Shown here: positions 58,944 through 64,000 of the stretch, in pieces | Position numbering within the stretch: position 1 is the first letter of the stretch | Layout: every line of letters begins with the position of its first letter | Origin: Luzula sylvatica | Taxonomy: Eukaryota; Streptophyta; Magnoliopsida; Poales; Juncaceae | Length of the DNA: 64,000 bases | Direction of reading: 5' to 3' | Assembly (NCBI GenBank): GCA_946800325.1 | Contig: OX326959.1 | Location: 11,104,862-11,168,861 of the forward strand | The notes under the pieces: generated by a model | What the model was told of the DNA's origin: nothing | Databases searched by the model: none | Seen by the model: the letters and a program-made list of their open reading frames with translations, nothing else | Made by a program: the position numbers and the translations under genes

Positions 58944-59613
58944 GTCCCCTTTACATTCCCCCACAATACTTGATGTGTTGGCAATAATTTAATTGATTGA
59001 ATTTAATGCTAAATCCAAATTAATGCATGGTAAACAATAAAATTAAATTCATCTTTTGCATAATTTTTTTAACCACGTGGTAAATCTAGCATCCTGAAAA
59101 TATTTACTACATACAAGTTAATTGCATTAATAATTTGCTCATCTATTTTTTTTTAAATATGTGTGCCATCAGTTTAACATGTGTTAAACGATGGATTAAT
59201 TCAACCTCAAATGATTTAGTTTTCATATTTAAAAAGTGAGAGTTAATTCAATGTTGGTGGCGGTAAACAATGTTATTTAAAATATTAAATGTATTGATGA
59301 TGTGTCACATTATAGATTTAACACGTGTTAAACAGTGTAAATGGATTATATACACATGTTTAACACATGTAACAAGATCAATTAATCGAGTATAATAATT
59401 TATTTTCAAATTTGTAAGTTTACATTTAATTAATCATGGATGGTGATGAACAAATCCAATAAAACAATAAATGTATTAATGATGTGTGAAACAATGAATA
59501 TTTAATTCCTTCTCATCCTATATAGGATGATTCAAACAAAAAAAATTAATGATTCGCTACAGCATTTAATGATATGCTAACACATAAAACATCTAGGGGG
59601 ATTGTAAGGGGGA
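58944..59613. mobile_element. Probable MITE with CCCCC-type inverted ends
   Basis: GTCCCCTTTACATTCCCCC followed by TTGATGTGTTGGCAATAAT at the left is the imperfect inverse of the right end, whose complement reads ATCCCCCTTACAATCCCCC then TTTATGTGTTAGCATATCAT. The interior has no gene; AACACGTGTTAAAC-type words recur. Target duplication not found. Confidence 0.6.
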
Positions 59614-60197
59614 TGAGTATCATCACTCATATTTTAATATAGTTTTGTGAGCTCTAATAACGTAACATAACTAATTAATTAATAATATTATGATAAAAAT
59701 ATTGTACACTTCATGAGTGTGCATTTTCATGTACATGTCATTAAAATAAAAGCGATAAGTGACAGTTAATCACCCTTGTTTCTAGGATTACATTTTTGAG
59801 ATCAGATGTAAACTCAGGGCACACTTCGTAGCTAAGAATATTTTTTCTGAACAAATCGTCTTCCTTCAAATCTATCATTGAAATTATGCATGTATCATAG
59901 AGCGAGACCGAAATAGAGAAAGAGGCGAGGTTATGTATATATGGTGGTTTTGTCTTGAAACGGAGCAATGTGTTGTACTCGAGACTCGAGAGGGAGTAGC
60001 GGAGTGGTGGAAACGAGGAGAAGAGAGTGGCACTCGAGAGAAACACAATTGTATAAGGCGGCTAGGTGGGTGAAGTCTTCGATGCTGAAGGCAAAAGAAA
60101 CAACGAGAAAAGCGAACTCTAGAGTCTGAAAGGTTTTTAGGATTTGGAATGACGGATACTGATTCTTGATTTCAAATCCTGGTTTTCGGGTTTTTAA
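59614..60197. other. Intergenic, no confirmed gene
   Basis: A 101-codon minus-strand frame (60046-59741) with a Ser/Leu-rich start is present, but it has no recognised domain and no supporting splice or promoter signals. No other feature is seen. Confidence 0.5.
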
Positions 60198-61264
60198 GGG
60201 CTTGTTTGGATGTGCAAGAATTTTGTAGTTTAGGATAGTGAATTTGTAGAGATCGGAATTGTAAAATTAGTGTTCCTATAAAGCAAGGAAGTTCTAGGTT
60301 AGTATTGTTGGTTTACGGATTCAAATATGAATTGATATATAATTTCTAATAACATTCAAATAATAATTTTCTCTTATAATTCTAATAAACTCTTATAAGT
60401 TGTTTTGTATTTTTTGAATTTTTTTGATGAATTGCTAAAAATTTAAGACATATTTATGGGCTCAACAAACTTGTTATACAAGGTACTATAAAACTTGCTT
60501 TAAAATTATTTTCTAAATTATTTTTCTTCTAATAAAACTTGTCATAAAATTATTCCCTAAATTATTTTTCTTAGAATAAATTTTTTTCTAAAATTATTTG
60601 GATTAATTAAACTTGATAATTATTAATTTTGGTTTGGGTTTGGATTTATCAACAAATATGTATAATACAAGTTTGGATGTACTTTAAGGAATATACACGG
60701 AAGAGATATCTCCTTTAGAATAATTATTTGAAAATGTAAAAGACAGATCTTGAAAGGTAATGAAATGAAATTTTAGACCTTAATTTTCAATCAATTTCTG
60801 CGAGAGCTTGTATGGAGGTGTGAGATAAATTTAGGTTGAAGAAACCAGAAACAAAAAAATTTGTGGGATGAGTGTGTTTTTTTCAATCAATCTCAGACCT
60901 CAATTTCTATGAGAGCTTGCATCCAAACAAAAATAAAATATTTATCACCTAAATTTTTTTGTAAGGAAATATTTCACTACCTTAATTTTACTTGCGAAAA
61001 ATTATCACACCCCCAGTTTTTATAAAATCAATGAAATTGTATGAAAATAAAGTATTAAATTCATGAATCATATAACTATCAAATTGAAGAAAAAAAATGC
61101 AAATATTCTCATCTTTAAGCCCCAACTAAGCACACTAAAATCTATTAAACATATATTAATATTGGAAAAAACGAAAGCTGACAAAAAAAATTGATAATCT
61201 TATATTTCTAAAGTTTGTGCAAATATAGATCTCCATTAAAGAGACCAATATTTCCAATAACCAC

Positions 61265-61308
<44 letters not shown>

Positions 61309-61656
61309 TGAAAAATGGTCGAAAAATGAAGGGCCAGGACTAGGAGGGAAGAGTGGTTGCCTTGCTAGAGAGAGAAAGAATGGGTTCCATTGTTAGAGAA
61401 GAGAAATGGAAGAAAGAGAAAAGGAATGACAAAAAAGGAAGTGGAAGAGAGAGAAACTCAGACACACCTGATTTTCCTGAAAAAATTGGTCAGTTTTCAT
61501 TTCCTCAAAATATATATACAAAAATCCTGGAAATCCCTAACCTAAAAATCAAACTTGTATATCCTAAAATAAATCCGAACTGGTTCTAGTAATCTTTTGG
61601 GATATTTTACCTAACCTAGAGAATACTCGAGTTTCCTTGAGCATCCCAACAAGCCC
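60198..61656. mobile_element. Non-autonomous PIF/Harbinger-like element
   Basis: Terminal inverted repeat GGGCTTGTTTGGATG (60198-60212) against CATCCCAACAAGCCC (61642-61656), 14 of 15 matching. It is flanked by TAA on both sides (60195-60197 and 61657-61659). A TWA target duplication and the GGGCTTGTTTGG-type end fit Harbinger/Tourist elements. The interior of 1.4 kb is AT-rich, with a (GA)n tract at about 61265-61308 and no transposase frame. Internal copies of AGAGCTTG(C/T)AT near 60805 and 60912 hint at nested or rearranged ends. Confidence 0.75.
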
Positions 61657-62146
61657 TAAGATTTGTCTTAATGATTGGACAACGCAAACACGTAGAGCAT
61701 CGGGAGCAAAGTTAAAAATAGTATAATATATAATATATAATTTGACCAAAATAATAGTGTGGCCCAAAAGTCCTTATATTGCTATTTTTTATTCTGAATT
61801 GGGCTACCAATATAAAATATAATTTAGGACTATTTTACCAACTAGGCCCATTTTTCTAATTATCTAAACTAAAACCCTACAAAATTTCTGCAAATCACAT
61901 TAAGATGAAGTTCTCATGGACAAAAGTTTCAGTAATTAGACAAAAATTGTGTGCATATCAAATTTAATACATGGCATAGTAATTATAATTACTTTTCTAT
62001 TACACCCCTTAAAATTACGTGCATGCATAACTTTTCAACCCTAATTATTTATTACAATTAAGCCCCTTTTTTTCTTCACACCATAAATTACACACATCTT
62101 ATTTTATCACTTCAATCATAATACCAATTTAAAAGGCCCTTAATCT
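61657..62146. other. Peroxidase 3' flank
   Basis: AT-rich, no gene. AATAAA-like words on the minus strand near 62060-62110 could serve polyadenylation, but this is not demonstrable. Confidence 0.5.
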
Positions 62147-63580
62147 TTAATTATAACTGCGACAATTCGACCGGATTTCACCTTCATCTCCTTCCAACAA
62201 ATCAAGCTGGCCCATTCTCAGCATGCCTTGTGTAAAATGATAGAAAAACAAATTATTGTTCGACGCGAACGAGTCCACGATGGACTTTGTCTGAGGGGAG
62301 GTGTACAAGGTCTGGTCCGAGGTTAGAACGCCCCGACCACGTTGTAAAGCACGGAAATACACCGTGTCGAACTTATTCTGCGTCATGTCGAACGGCACGG
62401 TAGTGCTGTCACCTGCAGTACATGTGCGTGACATCGTCTGAGCAAAACTTGCCTCCATTGTCGGGTCTACGACCTGAAGCCTATTCTTGAAGTTAAGACA
62501 CCTAGTCGTGCCTAGCGTGTGTCCGCCTAAAATATTACGACATTTCAAATGTTAATTATCATAGTCATGATGACGCGAATTTCTTTACATATATACCAGA
62601 TATAGCAACCAGTTGTGGAAGGGTGAAACCCTTTTTGTCAATAAAAAGTTCGACGAGGCCAGAGACATTAAGGGTAGGTGCAGGCAGAGCCTTTGTGTCC
62701 TCAATTTTAGATGCATATCCATCCCTTCTTCCAGTCATTACTCTATAAAATGGACCTCCAGCCTGAAAATAAAAAAATAAGAACAATTAAGAGAAGAATA
62801 CATATAAGGATGTTGAATATGTAAAATTAGAAATATTTATGCATTAAACCAGATCTATTTATAGTTTTAACGCATCGTCATTTAATATATACTCATGTGT
62901 TAAATCCCGATTTATTTACTCATTTACTTCCTACTCATTTATCATCTTATTTAATATTAAATGACAAAATAACACGTAATCTATAATTTTAGGGTACAAA
63001 TGAGTTTTATGTTCCTTTTGTATATATGTTAAGTTTATATAGCGAATAAAGCGAATAAATGGATAGTACCAAATAGACTGCCTCCCGCGCGGCAAGTGCA
63101 AGTATATCTGCGCAAGAAACTGTACCGGGACACCGACTTTCAAGGTTTAGCTTAATTTGGTCTACCACATCAAATCCACGAAGCCTCACATTTGATGGTG
63201 AGTCCTTTTCTGCGTCCCCGTTCGGCGAATCAATTAGGACCGACGCCTCACATCCCTTTCCAAATTAAAAAACATTCAATTAGAAACTTAGGAAGTTGGT
63301 TTTGAATGAGTTCTACAAAATTCAAATATATTGGAAGGAATTAAACAAGATGATTAATTAGCTTAAGGACCTTAATAATACAATCATGGAAATGCAGTCT
63401 GAGAAGCGCCGCTGCAAGCGTAGGATCTTTCTGAATTGCATCAGTAACCACGTCATGCACGATCATCTCGGCATAAGGACAATCCATGCCGTAATAATTC
63501 ATTTCTAGTGCATTTGATCCTCTCATTTGTGAATACACAAGCACTAGTAAAGCCATATAAATCAAACTCAATTTCCCCAT
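62147..63580 (-). CDS. Secreted class III peroxidase, four exons
   Basis: Exons on the minus strand: 63580-63371, 63255-63070, 62762-62597, 62526-62147; introns of 115, 307 and 70 nt have GT-AG ends. The four-exon layout and 313-residue product are classic for the family. Residues 1 to about 24 are a hydrophobic signal peptide, so the enzyme should enter the secretory pathway (cell wall or vacuole). It oxidises phenolics with hydrogen peroxide. Distal catalytic pair Arg61 and His65 lie in LRLHFHDC; proximal haem His190 in ISGGHTLG. Eight cysteines (34, 67, 72, 112, 118, 197, 223, 309) suit the four disulfides. Small oddities: GCEAS instead of the usual GCDAS at a distal calcium ligand, and SGGH instead of SGAH. 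The specific member is not assignable. Confidence 0.97.
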
Positions 63581-63645
63581 GTTCTCTTTTTTTTATTGTT
63601 GTTTGTATTGTATGGTTTTGGTTAGCTAGCAAAGGAGTCTTGGAG

Positions 63646-63656
63646 GATATATATAG
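63646..63656 (-). promoter_or_regulatory. Peroxidase TATA box
   Basis: CTATATATATC on the minus strand, 66-76 nt upstream of the ATG, predicting a leader of about 40 nt. Confidence 0.6.
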
Positions 63657-63720
63657 TTGCACCATGATTGAATTTAGGGTTTTAATATTCATAAAAAGAT
63701 TTAAGGACGACACATATTAG

Positions 63721-64000
63721 AGCACTAAGCATGAATGTAAACAATGATTTCGAGCAATGAGATAAGTTTTTCTTTTTTGCATCGTTAATTTCATGTCAAA
63801 AAAGGGGTTCATGGGGTGCTATGTAGTATGTATTGTCATGCAACTCCAAAGTTGGATCTAGCACATGGTAAAAACGCTAGGCATGAATGGTCCAAGAGGA
63901 ATTTTTTTATTGCTTTGGACCCTAAAATGTGAAGATAAATTTCGTGTATTAATGAAAGATAAAAATACTTTTAAACCAGTAGTACCTAAATTTATCTAAA
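63721..64000. other. Peroxidase upstream region, no gene
   Basis: AT-rich sequence without recognisable genes or repeats up to the window end. Confidence 0.6.

Noticed and set aside
59741..60046. A 101-codon minus-strand frame as a small gene.
   Set aside because: No recognised domain, weak start context, and no splice or promoter support; left as unassigned intergenic DNA.
1..64000. A novel multi-gene defence or metabolic system.
   Set aside because: Only two ordinary, unrelated host genes are present; the rest is satellite and transposons.

Overview
The window is a piece of a flowering-plant nuclear genome, most likely a eudicot: spliced plant genes with GT-AG introns, a copia retrotransposon primed by initiator tRNA-Met, CACTA, Harbinger-like and Pack-MULE-type elements, and a long satellite array. 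The species cannot be named from sequence alone. There are only two real host protein genes, a fructokinase and a secreted class III peroxidase, both on the minus strand in the right third.

Positions 1 to 46287 are an AT-rich satellite with a monomer of about 124 bp, broken by two transposons. The array switches orientation. Forward blocks are built mostly from one monomer subfamily. Reverse blocks are built from two alternating types (A and B) forming a dimer of about 249 bp. One forward block plus one reverse block make a 9,044-bp unit, repeated almost identically at 6437-15480 and 15481-24524, with a third, partial and indel-bearing copy at 1-6436. Each unit-to-unit junction carries a short stretch shared by both partners, and the last unit runs on without a break into reverse satellite. 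This is the layout expected if the 9-kb unit arose by a microhomology-joined tandem duplication.

Two transposons sit in the edge-proximal part of the array. A CACTA element (32618-36720; 13-bp inverted ends, ATA target duplication) has GC-rich subterminal repeats and a 22-bp minisatellite but no recognisable transposase. A copia LTR element (37759-44701; 623-bp LTRs, TGTTT target duplication) is on the minus strand. Its LTRs differ at only four positions, yet it has lost the region from the end of gag to mid-integrase and carries a frameshift, so it cannot move on its own. The array ends sharply at 46287.

The remaining region is ordinary gene-bearing but transposon-rich DNA: a tRNA-derived SINE, the five-exon fructokinase gene (47584-50591), a foldback element with arms over 400 bp (51290-54010), a long-TIR MITE inside a TA microsatellite (54727-55270), a GCTATAGCG-rich MITE-like element (55346-56283), a Pack-MULE-like element (56333-58930) carrying a spliced but broken valyl-tRNA synthetase fragment, a small MITE, a Harbinger-like element (60198-61656) and the four-exon peroxidase gene (62147-63580). 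The two host genes have no evident functional link. The most unusual content is the structure of the satellite and the nested elements, not a new protein system.
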